Shown piece after piece: positions 23,304-30,609 of a stretch of DNA of 37,516 bases. Within the stretch, counting starts at the first letter, position 1. Each line of letters starts with the position of its first letter. The DNA is taken from contig JAILHW010000185.1 in the NCBI GenBank assembly GCA_024695605.1, positions 1-37,516 on the forward strand, read 5' to 3'. The stretch comes from Lachnospiraceae bacterium (GTDB lineage: Bacteria > Bacillota > Clostridia > Lachnospirales > Lachnospiraceae). Under the pieces are notes generated by a model, which was given only the letters and a program-made list of their open reading frames with translations, was not told where the DNA came from and ran no database searches. The position numbers and the translations under genes were made by a program.

Positions 23304-24557
23304 ATGAAAATCGAAAACCTGAAATATCGACTGGATACAGAAGAAAACAGAGCGTTTTTGCATGACAGTGCAGAGGCGCTTTTGGCATTTGGAAAGCATT
23401 TTCCATCGCCCGGCGGCGGCAGCTTTTATCTGGGAGATGACGGCATGCCCCTAAAGGAGCGAAGCCGCGAAACCTGGATCACATCGCGGATGGTGCATGT
23501 TTACAGCATCGGCGCCATGATGGGATATGAGGGCGCAAAGAAGCTGGCAGCGGCCGGACTATGGGGCCTTACGGGAGAGCTTCAGGATAGCGAACATGGC
23601 GGCTTTTATGCAGGCCGCACCGCAGATGGAGGAATTCTTCCCGGAAAGCAGTGCTATGCCCATGCATTTGTGATCCTGGCAGCCTGCAGCGCGTATCTGG
23701 CAGGCATTGACGGTGCAGAGGAGCTTTTACAGGATGCGATCCGCATCTATGATGAGCGCTTCTGGAATGAGGAAGAGGGAATGGCAGCGGATCTGTGGGA
23801 TACGGAGTTTTCCGCTTTGGATCCGTACCGCGGCCTGAATGCCAACATGCATTCCGTAGAGGCTTTTCTGGCGGTGGCGGATACGCTGGGAGATGATGTG
23901 TTTCATCAAAGAGCCGGCAGGATCATCGACCGGGTTTTGGAATGGGCAAAAAAAAGCGATTACCGGATCCCCGAGCATTTTTCACAGGACTGGAAACCGG
24001 AATATGAGAAATATGCAGACCATCCGGATGATCCCTTTAAGCCGTACGGTGCAACGCCGGGGCATGGGATGGAATGGGCCAGGCTGATCGTGCAGTGGTG
24101 TAGTTCTTCTTTTGCCGACACATTGTGGAAACAGGAGGCCGAAAGCAAAAGGCAGTATTATATCCGGGAGGCCCGAAGGCTCTTTGACATGGCATATGAA
24201 GATGCCTGGAATGCGGACGGTGCGGAGGGCTTTGTCTATACCACAGACTGGAGCGGAAAGCCGGTGGTCAGAGACCGGATGCACTGGACCCTTGCGGAGG
24301 GGATCAATACGGCAGCGGTGTTGTATCGGAAGCTGGGGGAGCAGGCCTATGCAGATGCCTATGAAGGGTTTATGCGATATCTGGATGCCTGTGTCATGGA
24401 TCATGAACGCGGCTCCTGGTACCATCAGCTGGATGCACAAAACCGCCCGAAGGATACGGTTTGGCCGGGAAAGCCGGATCTGTATCATGCCTTTCAGGCG
24501 ATGCTCATACCCTACGGACGGTGCGATGTTTCCATCGCAAAGCAGTTTGCAAAATAA
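23304..24557 (+). CDS. AGE-family aldose-ketose isomerase, YihS-like
   Basis: A 417-residue (alpha/alpha)6-barrel protein. It resembles YihS along its length: WITSRMVHVYSIGAMMG, LNANMHSVEAFLAV, GATPGHGMEWARL, VVRDRMHWTLAEGI, GKPDLYHAFQAMLIP. The residues known as catalytic in YihS have counterparts here: Arg62, His183, His254, Glu257 and His395. YihS interconverts sulfoquinovose and sulfofructose and also mannose, fructose and lyxose. No other sulfoglycolysis genes are nearby, so mannose/fructose isomerisation is at least as likely. The start is judged from the promoter; the alternative ATG 23262 sits at the expected transcription start. The stop lies in the first unit of a 13-bp minisatellite. 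Confidence 0.87.
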   Translation: MKIENLKYRLDTEENRAFLHDSAEALLAFGKHFPSPGGGSFYLGDDGMPLKERSRETWITSRMVHVYSIGAMMGYEGAKKLAAAGLWGLTGELQDSEHGGFYAGRTADGGILPGKQCYAHAFVILAACSAYLAGIDGAEELLQDAIRIYDERFWNEEEGMAADLWDTEFSALDPYRGLNANMHSVEAFLAVADTLGDDVFHQRAGRIIDRVLEWAKKSDYRIPEHFSQDWKPEYEKYADHPDDPFKPYGATPGHGMEWARLIVQWCSSSFADTLWKQEAESKRQYYIREARRLFDMAYEDAWNADGAEGFVYTTDWSGKPVVRDRMHWTLAEGINTAAVLYRKLGEQAYADAYEGFMRYLDACVMDHERGSWYHQLDAQNRPKDTVWPGKPDLYHAFQAMLIPYGRCDVSIAKQFAK

Positions 24558-24626
24558 TACTGCAACATAGTATTGCAAAATAAGATCGAAAAATAAGATC
24601 GCATCATGTAACTGCGTCATGCGATC
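24549..24626 (+). repeat. 13-bp minisatellite, six units, after the isomerase gene
   Basis: Units starting every 13 bp from 24549: GCAAAATAATACT, GCAACATAGTATT, GCAAAATAAGATC, GAAAAATAAGATC, GCATCATGTAACT, GCGTCATGCGATC. Units 3 and 4 differ at one base; the others have diverged. The array carries the isomerase stop codon (24555-24557) and fills most of the gap to the aminopeptidase. GATCGCAT (24597-24604) and ATGCGATC (24619-24626) within it form a hairpin. Confidence 0.75.
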
Positions 24627-24644
24627 TGAGATCAGGAGGCCATC

Positions 24645-25925
24645 ATGGAATTTTTTGAATATCTGGAAAGAGGCGTCACGCCTTACCATACAGTGGAGCA
24701 ATCGGCCGGGATGCTAAAGGAGGCAGGCTTTACGGAGCTTTCGCTCAGTCAGCCCTTTGCCATCAAAAAAGGCGGTTCCTATTTTGTCCGGATCTTTTCC
24801 ACGGCGCTGGCGGCTTTTAGCATCGGGAAAAAGGTAAAGGACAAAAGCTGTTTTCACGTGGCGGCAGCGCACACGGACCATCCGTGCCTGCATATCAAGC
24901 CGGTATTTGAGATCGATCCGAAAAAGAGCAGTGGGTATATGAAGCTAAGTTGTGAGATCTACGGCGGTCCCATCCTCAGTACGTGGCTTGACAGGCCGCT
25001 TTCGGTGGCGGGCATGGTCGCGCTAAAGAGCAGGGATCCCTATCAGCCCAAAATGGAAGTGTTTGATTTTATGCGTCCGATCGCAGTGATTCCAAACCTT
25101 CCGATCCACTTTAACCGCGACGTGAACAAGGGCGTGGAGCTAAACCGCCAGACGGACATGGTCCCGGTCCTTGGGATGTTCAACGAAGCGGTCAATGAGG
25201 AGCAGTATCTGCTCTCTGCGATCGCGAAGCAGCTGCAGGTAAAAAAAGAGGATATCCTCGACTGTGACCTGTATGTCTATTGCGCAGACAAGCCTGTAAG
25301 CGTGGGTCTTAACAACGATATGGTAGCAGCGCCGGCGCTTGATAATCTGACGAGCTGTTTTGCATTGACAAAAGCGATCTCGGAGGCAAAGCCGTCGGAT
25401 CAGATCGACGTGGCCCTTTTGTTTGATCATGAAGAGATCGGGAGCAGGACCAAGACCGGAGCGGATTCGGCCGTCTTTCGGACCATTCTGGAAAAGATCT
25501 GGAACGGGCTTGGCTTTGCGGAAGATCGGATGAATGATGCCGTGCTTTCCAGCTTCCTGTTTTCCGTGGATGTGGCGCATGCAACGCATCCCAATCACCC
25601 GGAAAAGTATGACCCGCTATCAAGGATCGAATTCGGGGACGGCGTGACGATCAAGGTAAGCTCAAACCAGCGCTATACAATGGATCCTTCTGCCACGGCA
25701 ACATGCGAGATGCTTTGTGAAAAAGCAGGCGTGAAATACAAAAAGTTCATGATCCGTGCAGACATACAGGGAGGCTCGACCATCGGCCCGATGCTTTCCG
25801 CGCTGCTTCCCATGCATGCAGTAGATATCGGCGTTCCCATCCTGGCGATGCATTCGGCCTGCGAGCTGATGCAAAGGTCGGATGAGGAAGAACTGATCAG
25901 GCTGATGCAGCAGTTTTACAAATGA
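24645..25925 (+). CDS. M18 family metallo-aminopeptidase
   Basis: A 426-residue M18 aminopeptidase of usual length (bacterial ApeB type). The dizinc site and catalytic motifs are in place: HTDHP at residues 76-80, the APALDNL segment with the bridging Asp, DHEEIGSRT near residue 262, SVDVAHATHPN near residue 310, and LAMHSACE near residue 404. M18 enzymes remove N-terminal residues, often Asp or Glu, from cytoplasmic peptides and form dodecamers. AGGAGG 5 bases before the ATG supports the start. It follows the isomerase by 87 bp of minisatellite, with no promoter clearly visible, so it may be co-transcribed. Confidence 0.93.
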   Translation: MEFFEYLERGVTPYHTVEQSAGMLKEAGFTELSLSQPFAIKKGGSYFVRIFSTALAAFSIGKKVKDKSCFHVAAAHTDHPCLHIKPVFEIDPKKSSGYMKLSCEIYGGPILSTWLDRPLSVAGMVALKSRDPYQPKMEVFDFMRPIAVIPNLPIHFNRDVNKGVELNRQTDMVPVLGMFNEAVNEEQYLLSAIAKQLQVKKEDILDCDLYVYCADKPVSVGLNNDMVAAPALDNLTSCFALTKAISEAKPSDQIDVALLFDHEEIGSRTKTGADSAVFRTILEKIWNGLGFAEDRMNDAVLSSFLFSVDVAHATHPNHPEKYDPLSRIEFGDGVTIKVSSNQRYTMDPSATATCEMLCEKAGVKYKKFMIRADIQGGSTIGPMLSALLPMHAVDIGVPILAMHSACELMQRSDEEELIRLMQQFYK

Positions 25926-25981
25926 TACCAAAGCACCGATGTGCATCATATCAATCAAAAGACAAAGAAGCGAGGTGGAAT

Positions 25982-27250
25982 ATGCTCAGATTACGTCCCT
26001 ATCGACGAAGCGATGCAGATACGATCGTCAGCTGGATCAAAAATGAGAGGATCTTCCGGTTTTGGTGTGCAGACAGATTCGATCATTATCCGATCCTGCC
26101 GGCAGATCTGAATGACCAGTATGACAATTCCGAAGGCGCCGAGGATGTGTATCATTTTACGGCCTATGATGAGCAGGGGATCGCGGGACATTTGAATATC
26201 CGGTTTCCTGACAAAAACGATCTAGATACCGTCCGGTTTGGCTATGTGATCCTCGATGACGCACGGCGCGGACAGGGGCTTGGGAAGCAGATGGTCAGCC
26301 TGGCGCTTGATTTTGCCTTTGGGTGCATGCGGGCAAAAAGAGTGACCATCGGTGTATTTGAAGAAAATGCGCCGGCGGTGAAATGCTATCTGGCCTGCGG
26401 ATTTTCCGACACAGGCACCGTAGAGACCTATCCGATCGGCGGCGAAACGTGGAAGTGTCTGGAGCTCGAATGCCGCCGCGTGGAAGGCTACAAAGGCGAA
26501 TTTCGAAAAGTCTTTGATACGATCCCGGAACAGTTTGACAGATACCGGCTGCGTTACAGCGAGGAGCTTTTTGAGGCGCTGATCGCATATGCCGGCATCG
26601 GGCCCGGGAAATCCGTTTTGGAACTTGGACCCGGCACGGGACAGGCGACGGAACCGATCCTGAGAACGGGCTGTGACTATCATGCCATTGAGCTGGGAGA
26701 ACACCTTTATGCCAGGATGAAGGAAAAATACGATCGGTTTGAGAATTTCCACATCGTCAATGATGACTTTATCACCCACGATTTCGGTGATCAGAAATTT
26801 GACCTGATCTATTCCGCGGCAACGATCCAGTGGATCCCCGAGGACATTGCGTTTTCCAAAACCTTTGAGCTGTTAAAGCCCGGCGGGACGCTGGCGATGA
26901 TCCTTTGTCATTCGGATTATAAAACCACCAACGAGCCCCTCTATGAGAAGATCCAAAGCGTCTATGACCGGTACTTTAAACCGGATACCTGGTATAAGTT
27001 CAGCGGCTTTGGCTATGATCATGCACCGGACTACGGCTACGTGGATTTTGACCGAAAGGATTTCTATGGCCGGCGCGAAATGGATGCGGATGATTACGTG
27101 GCATTTAGCGGAACCCACTGCGATCACATCGTGATCCCGGAGCCTTACAAGACCCGTTTTTTCGAAGGCCTTAGAAAAACAGTGGCGGAGAACGGAAACA
27201 AAGTCATCTTCCGGGACACCTACATCCTCTACACCGCCCGAAAACCATAA
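25982..27250 (+). CDS. GNAT acetyltransferase fused to a class I SAM methyltransferase
   Basis: A 422-residue fusion. Residues 1-165 are a GNAT domain of the RimJ/RimL-like type (LRLRPYRRSDADTIVSWI; motif A VILDDARRGQGLGKQM; NAPAVKCYLACGF). Residues about 185-422 are a class I methyltransferase with motif I VLELGPGTGQ near residue 213, the acidic IELGEH at the end of beta 2, FDLIYSAATIQWI as motif IV and LLKPGGTLAMI. The substrate of either half is unknown; the fusion implies that the two modifications act in one pathway or share regulation. GAGGTGG before the ATG at 25982 fixes the start. Its stop codon lies in copy B of the dispersed repeat. The C-terminal half is the type often annotated 'methyltransferase domain protein' in Clostridia. 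Confidence 0.88.
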   Translation: MLRLRPYRRSDADTIVSWIKNERIFRFWCADRFDHYPILPADLNDQYDNSEGAEDVYHFTAYDEQGIAGHLNIRFPDKNDLDTVRFGYVILDDARRGQGLGKQMVSLALDFAFGCMRAKRVTIGVFEENAPAVKCYLACGFSDTGTVETYPIGGETWKCLELECRRVEGYKGEFRKVFDTIPEQFDRYRLRYSEELFEALIAYAGIGPGKSVLELGPGTGQATEPILRTGCDYHAIELGEHLYARMKEKYDRFENFHIVNDDFITHDFGDQKFDLIYSAATIQWIPEDIAFSKTFELLKPGGTLAMILCHSDYKTTNEPLYEKIQSVYDRYFKPDTWYKFSGFGYDHAPDYGYVDFDRKDFYGRREMDADDYVAFSGTHCDHIVIPEPYKTRFFEGLRKTVAENGNKVIFRDTYILYTARKP

Positions 27251-27284
27251 TGGACCCCCGGGACGGGGTCACAGGTCCATTTTG
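27246..27284 (+). repeat. dispersed GGGACGGAGTCA repeat, copy B
   Basis: Starts at the stop codon of the GNAT-methyltransferase gene (TAATGGACC), core GGGACGGGGTCA, ends GGTCCATTTT. AATGGACC and GGTCCATT pair perfectly (8 bp) and a T4 follows, so it can fold like a terminator. Confidence 0.85.
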
Positions 27285-27378
27285 CAAGTGCGCAAAACAT
27301 GTGCCGGAGCATGTGAACTTAAAAACCGTGAAAGGACATTAGACGAAAAAATATAATAGTTTCATAAAGGAGAACGAA
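27285..27378. other. leader region of the membrane protein gene
   Basis: Contains a short CATG-based inverted repeat (27298-27313) and a TATAAT (27352-27357) as a possible -10; no matching -35 is seen. AAAGGAGAA ends 4-5 bases before the start codon. Confidence 0.4.
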
Positions 27379-27825
27379 ATGAAAGATAACAGAATCAGAA
27401 TCCCCATGATCGTGGCAATCGTACTGCAGTCCATTGCTGCGCTGATCGGTTTTTTATGCTACTTTATGCAAGGCCTGTTAAGACCAAATGTGAGTATCTC
27501 AGTCAAAGTATTTCCGATCAATCTGGTGTATATTTTACTGATCCTGATTTTTCAGGTGATCATCGTATTGACCATGCAGACCTATGAAGGAGAGTCCAGA
27601 CGGGGAGTTGGCATTATATTGACTATCGTATATTGTCTGTGCAGTGTTCTGATGCCTTACATCAGTATCGTTGCCAACGTATTTGCATCCAGAGAGGGCG
27701 TAGAATATGTGGCCGCCCAGAGTACGTTGGGATCTTCCGTCAGCCTGTTTACATCGCCTTTTTCAACGGTAGCGACGGCACTGACATTGATTGCGATCGG
27801 AAGGTATGGAATTTCAAAGGAATAA
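27379..27825 (+). CDS. four-helix integral membrane protein of unknown function
   Basis: A 148-residue protein with four hydrophobic segments (about residues 9-31, 49-66, 76-98 and 119-140) and short charged loops. AAAGGAGAA before the ATG is a strong ribosome site. I do not recognise a family. It overlaps nothing; the next start (27830) follows its TAA by 4 bases, giving apparent coupling to the helical tail fragment. That closeness may be the result of the deletion that removed the front of the next gene. Confidence 0.7.
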   Translation: MKDNRIRIPMIVAIVLQSIAALIGFLCYFMQGLLRPNVSISVKVFPINLVYILLILIFQVIIVLTMQTYEGESRRGVGIILTIVYCLCSVLMPYISIVANVFASREGVEYVAAQSTLGSSVSLFTSPFSTVATALTLIAIGRYGISKE

Positions 27826-27829
27826 ACAG

Positions 27830-28363
27830 ATGCGTGACAACCTCCTGCAGGATGAGGTCTTTTTAGGGGTCCTTGCAAAGGGCGGCAATGTTAAGAAGAT
27901 TTATGAATCCTACACAAAAGCCGTCAGGAAGAGCATCAATCAAAAGATCCAGGCTGAGGAAGCCATGGAGAGGGATCCTTCCAGGATCCATGCAGATGCA
28001 CGCGGCGATGATCTGACCCTCGGCAAAAAGGATATGGAGTATCTGAAAAAGACGCTGGGTGAGATCAACACCCTGTATAAGAGTGACGGCAGCAACCAGT
28101 CGGATTACATGAAGCATCTGACCGCCTCGTTAAAGAGAGTGATCAAAAATGCCGCGCCCGCAGAAGGCGGACAGGGACAGTTCACCGTCAAGCGAGAAGA
28201 TATGGACAAGCTCAGAAAGGACGCCCAAACGTACTATAAGAAGCGTCAGGGTCTCATCTTCGATCCGCTGACCGACCGTGGCAAGGCCAGACTGCAGGTA
28301 GTGGAAAACCTCGTTGTCAAGATCGACAAAATGGAAAAACCAAAGCCAACGCTCGCAAAATGA
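27830..28363 (+). CDS. C-terminal fragment of a large helical Lachnospiraceae protein
   Basis: A 177-residue, highly charged, helical protein. It shares ordered landmarks with the pseudogene at 13978-14808: RDNLLQDEVFLGVL at its very start, YTKAVRKSINQKI about 25 residues later, and RLQVVENLVVKIDKM at the end. In the other copy these lie in the last 120 residues of a longer frame, so this gene looks like the same tail cut off just before the domain. AAAGGA 8 bases upstream of ATG 27830 allows translation. It may be a retained small protein or a remnant. Function is unknown. Its TGA forms part of copy C of the dispersed repeat. Confidence 0.55.
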   Translation: MRDNLLQDEVFLGVLAKGGNVKKIYESYTKAVRKSINQKIQAEEAMERDPSRIHADARGDDLTLGKKDMEYLKKTLGEINTLYKSDGSNQSDYMKHLTASLKRVIKNAAPAEGGQGQFTVKREDMDKLRKDAQTYYKKRQGLIFDPLTDRGKARLQVVENLVVKIDKMEKPKPTLAK

Positions 28364-28394
28364 ACCCCGGGGACGGAGTTATAGGGCCATTTTG
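28357..28394 (+). repeat. dispersed GGGACGGAGTCA repeat, copy C
   Basis: AAAATGAACC at the stop codon of the upstream gene, core GGGGACGGAGTTA, end GGGCCATTTT. It is followed after 6 bases by the inverted partial copy. Confidence 0.82.
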
Positions 28395-28400
28395 TGAAAG

Positions 28401-28430
28401 CTCACTGACTCCGTCCACCTGGTCCATTCA
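28401..28430 (-). repeat. inverted partial copy of the dispersed repeat
   Basis: On the minus strand it reads TGAATGGACC, then GGACGGAGTCA. Together with copy C it makes a head-to-head pair in which GGACGGAGT can pair with ACTCCGTCC. The GGAGG ribosome site of the phosphorylase gene follows directly. Confidence 0.75.
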
Positions 28431-28441
28431 GGAGGTATAAG

Positions 28442-29191
28442 ATGTTAAAAGATTTCTATGACGACAAAACGGAAGCCATAGTAGATATCAGGAATTTCTA
28501 TGGCGAGAAGAAGCAGATCCTTGATAAGTGTCTGATCCTGTTTTCCAAGGAGATCCATGACTATATCCTGAAGGAATACAAGTGCGAGCAGATCGGAAAT
28601 CTTGGTGCCTGCAACGGCGATATTCCCATCTATGCATTTGAGCATAAGGGAGAAAAGATTGCCTTCTACCTGACGATGATAGGATCTGCGGCTGCTGCGG
28701 GACTTTGCTACGAGGTACATTGGCAGACCGGTGCGACCAGGTTCATAATGTTCGGCTCCTGCGGAAGTCTGGATGCGGAAAAGACGAAGGGAAAATACAT
28801 TATCCCCACCGAAAGCTATAGAGGGGAGGGCGCATCCTTCTACTATGCACCTGCATCGGATTATATTAAGGTCAAAGGTGCAGATCAGCTTGAAGAGATC
28901 TTTCAAGAGATCAAGGCACCCTATGTAAAAGGCAGAGTCTGGACAACGGATGCAATGCTCAGGGAAACCAGGGGACTGGTAGCCGCAAGAAAAGAAGAAG
29001 GCTGTATCGCAGTTGAGATGGAACTTGCGGGAGTTCAGGCGGCGTGCGATTTCTACGGGCTGAGCGTGTATGATTTCCTGGAAGCGGGAGATGTTTTGGC
29101 AGACAGCGGATATGAGGTGGAAGGACTGCATTCGGCAAACCATGATATGGGCAAGTTCTATCTGGCGCTGGAGATCGCTGAAAGGATTTGA
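28442..29191 (+). CDS. nucleoside phosphorylase (PNP/UDP family)
   Basis: A 249-residue protein of the NP-I family, to which purine nucleoside phosphorylases, uridine phosphorylase and MTA/SAH nucleosidases belong. Visible motifs: FYLTMIGSAAAAGLCYEV and the phosphate/ribose loop FGSCGSLD; TTDAMLRET; and the ribose-binding AVEMELAGVQAACDFYG with the conserved Glu-Met-Glu. It probably splits a nucleoside with phosphate to base and ribose-1-phosphate in salvage; the base preference cannot be read safely. AGGAGGT 8 bases before the ATG is near ideal. It lies between repeat C and the macro-domain gene; the latter has its own promoter starting in this gene's last codons. Ribose/ADP-ribose metabolism could link the two. 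Confidence 0.85.
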   Translation: MLKDFYDDKTEAIVDIRNFYGEKKQILDKCLILFSKEIHDYILKEYKCEQIGNLGACNGDIPIYAFEHKGEKIAFYLTMIGSAAAAGLCYEVHWQTGATRFIMFGSCGSLDAEKTKGKYIIPTESYRGEGASFYYAPASDYIKVKGADQLEEIFQEIKAPYVKGRVWTTDAMLRETRGLVAARKEEGCIAVEMELAGVQAACDFYGLSVYDFLEAGDVLADSGYEVEGLHSANHDMGKFYLALEIAERI

Positions 29192-29216
29192 TAAAAAAGC
29201 GGAAATGCGGTACAGT
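29188..29216 (+). promoter_or_regulatory. sigma-A promoter of the macro-domain gene
   Basis: TTGATA (29188-29193), a 17-bp spacer and TACAGT (29211-29216). The -35 overlaps the stop codon of the phosphorylase gene. Confidence 0.6.
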
Positions 29217-29255
29217 AATAAACATAAAAAGATTTTTAGGTCGTGAGGTAAACAT

Positions 29256-30413
29256 ATGGCCTTTCAGATCATCAGAAATGACATAACAAAGGTATCCGCT
29301 GATGCCATTGTGAATACGGCAAATCCCAACCCCAAATATGTGAGCGGGACAGATTATGCCATCTACATGGCAGCGGGAGCGGATGCGCTTCTGAAAGAAA
29401 GACAGAAGATCGGTGACATAGAAATCGGGCAGGCGGCGGCAACGCCTGCCTTTGCACTGTCTGCAAACTATATCATCCATACAGTCGGTCCTGCGTGGAT
29501 CGATGGTGAGCATGGAGAAAAAGAAGCGGTCCGCAGCTGCTATAAAAACAGTCTGCGTCTGGCAAAAGAGCTTGGCTGTGAAAGCATTGCTTTTCCGTTG
29601 ATCGCCACCGGCGTCTATGGATTTCCAAAGGCAGACGCGCTTCAGATCGCGGTTTCCGTATTCAGTGAGTTTCTTGCCGGTACGGATATGGAGATCATCC
29701 TTGTCGTATTTGATGAGGCTTCTTTTGTTTTATCCGGAAAAATCTTCGCCGGTGTGGATGCGTTCATTGATGAAAACTATGTTTCGGAGAAAATGGATTC
29801 TGAATATAGCCTGGGCGCATCTGCACCAACGGCCTCTTTTGCAAGCAGCCTTCCTGACGAAAAACGAAGGGGAAGGCGCCTGTTTGGGGATACGTTTCAT
29901 TTTTCGAGACGAAAAGATGCTGCAAGATCGGAATCGTTAAAAGCAGATCTGGCAGAGGAACCGGTTTTTGATGAGGAAGAATTCACTGCCGAGCCGATGA
30001 TTGGGGCACCGCCCATGGCGATGGCCGGGGCAGCGAAACCGGGACGATCGCTCGATGAGCTTATGGCAAATGTGAGCGAAACCTGGCAGGAGAGCCTCTT
30101 CCGACTGATCGATGAAAAAGGATATACGGATACAGAGGTTTATAAGCGTGCCAATGTGGACAGAAAGCTGTTCTCAAAAATAAGGAGCAACGCAGCTTAC
30201 CAGCCAAAGAAGATCACGGCAGTGGCATTTGCCCTGGCACTGAGACTGAGCCTTGATGAAACCAAAGACCTTTTGGGACGGGCCGGCTATGCGCTGTCTC
30301 CGAGCAGCAGGTTTGATCTGATCATAGAGTATTTCATCGGGCAGGAGGTTTATGATACCTATACCATAAACCTGGCGCTGTTCGAGCATAAACAGCCTTT
30401 GTTGGGAGAATAA
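29256..30413 (+). CDS. macro domain (ADP-ribose binding) fused to a C-terminal helical/HTH-like domain
   Basis: A 385-residue protein. Residues 1-165 are a macro domain: DAIVNTANPNPKYVSGTDYA with the conserved Asn and GTD of the binding loop, YIIHTVGPAW, and AFPLIATGVYGFPKADALQI for the second loop. Residues about 165-265 are a disordered linker rich in Ser, Arg, Glu and Pro. Residues about 268-385 are a helical domain, including DEKGYTDTEVYKRANVDRKL and FALALRLSLDETKDLLGRAG, that resembles an XRE-like helix-turn-helix and recurs in Clostridia behind various N-terminal domains. Macro domains bind or hydrolyse ADP-ribose and its derivatives. The protein may thus sense or reverse ADP-ribosylation, with the tail for DNA or partner binding. 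GAGGT before the ATG supports the start. The vWA gene follows in the same direction. Confidence 0.85.
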   Translation: MAFQIIRNDITKVSADAIVNTANPNPKYVSGTDYAIYMAAGADALLKERQKIGDIEIGQAAATPAFALSANYIIHTVGPAWIDGEHGEKEAVRSCYKNSLRLAKELGCESIAFPLIATGVYGFPKADALQIAVSVFSEFLAGTDMEIILVVFDEASFVLSGKIFAGVDAFIDENYVSEKMDSEYSLGASAPTASFASSLPDEKRRGRRLFGDTFHFSRRKDAARSESLKADLAEEPVFDEEEFTAEPMIGAPPMAMAGAAKPGRSLDELMANVSETWQESLFRLIDEKGYTDTEVYKRANVDRKLFSKIRSNAAYQPKKITAVAFALALRLSLDETKDLLGRAGYALSPSSRFDLIIEYFIGQEVYDTYTINLALFEHKQPLLGE

Positions 30414-30609
30414 ACGGGCTTCCAACGCACATATTGCGAACAGTTGTGCATCGCTTGTAGGAATGCGCAGAATGTCGCATCCCAAGCGACCATTCAGTTC
30501 TTTTTTTTGAATATACTTACCTCATAACAAGGATCCGTCAACACAGGGAACTGTTTGACGGGAGGCAAAAAAAAGCAGCCGGCCACCGGCAGAAAGAGAG
30601 GTAGGTATT
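30414..30609. other. intergenic region with hairpins before the vWA gene
   Basis: About 196 bases without a gene. A long imperfect stem at 30448-30488 (CGCTT / AAGCG outside, ATGCG / CGCAT inside) is followed 11 bases later by a T8 run (30500-30508), possibly ending the macro-domain transcript. At 30535-30561 CCGTCAACACAG, GGAA loop and CTGTTTGACGG form a near-perfect hairpin with a GNRA-type loop, and GCCGG-CCA-CCGGC follows at 30578-30590. A TATACT (30512-30517) could be a -10, but no -35 fits. Confidence 0.55.

Noticed and set aside
30438-30451. CGAACAGTTGTGCA as a LexA box near the vWA gene
   Set aside because: Right half mismatched, no promoter around it, and it lies next to the end of the macro-domain gene.
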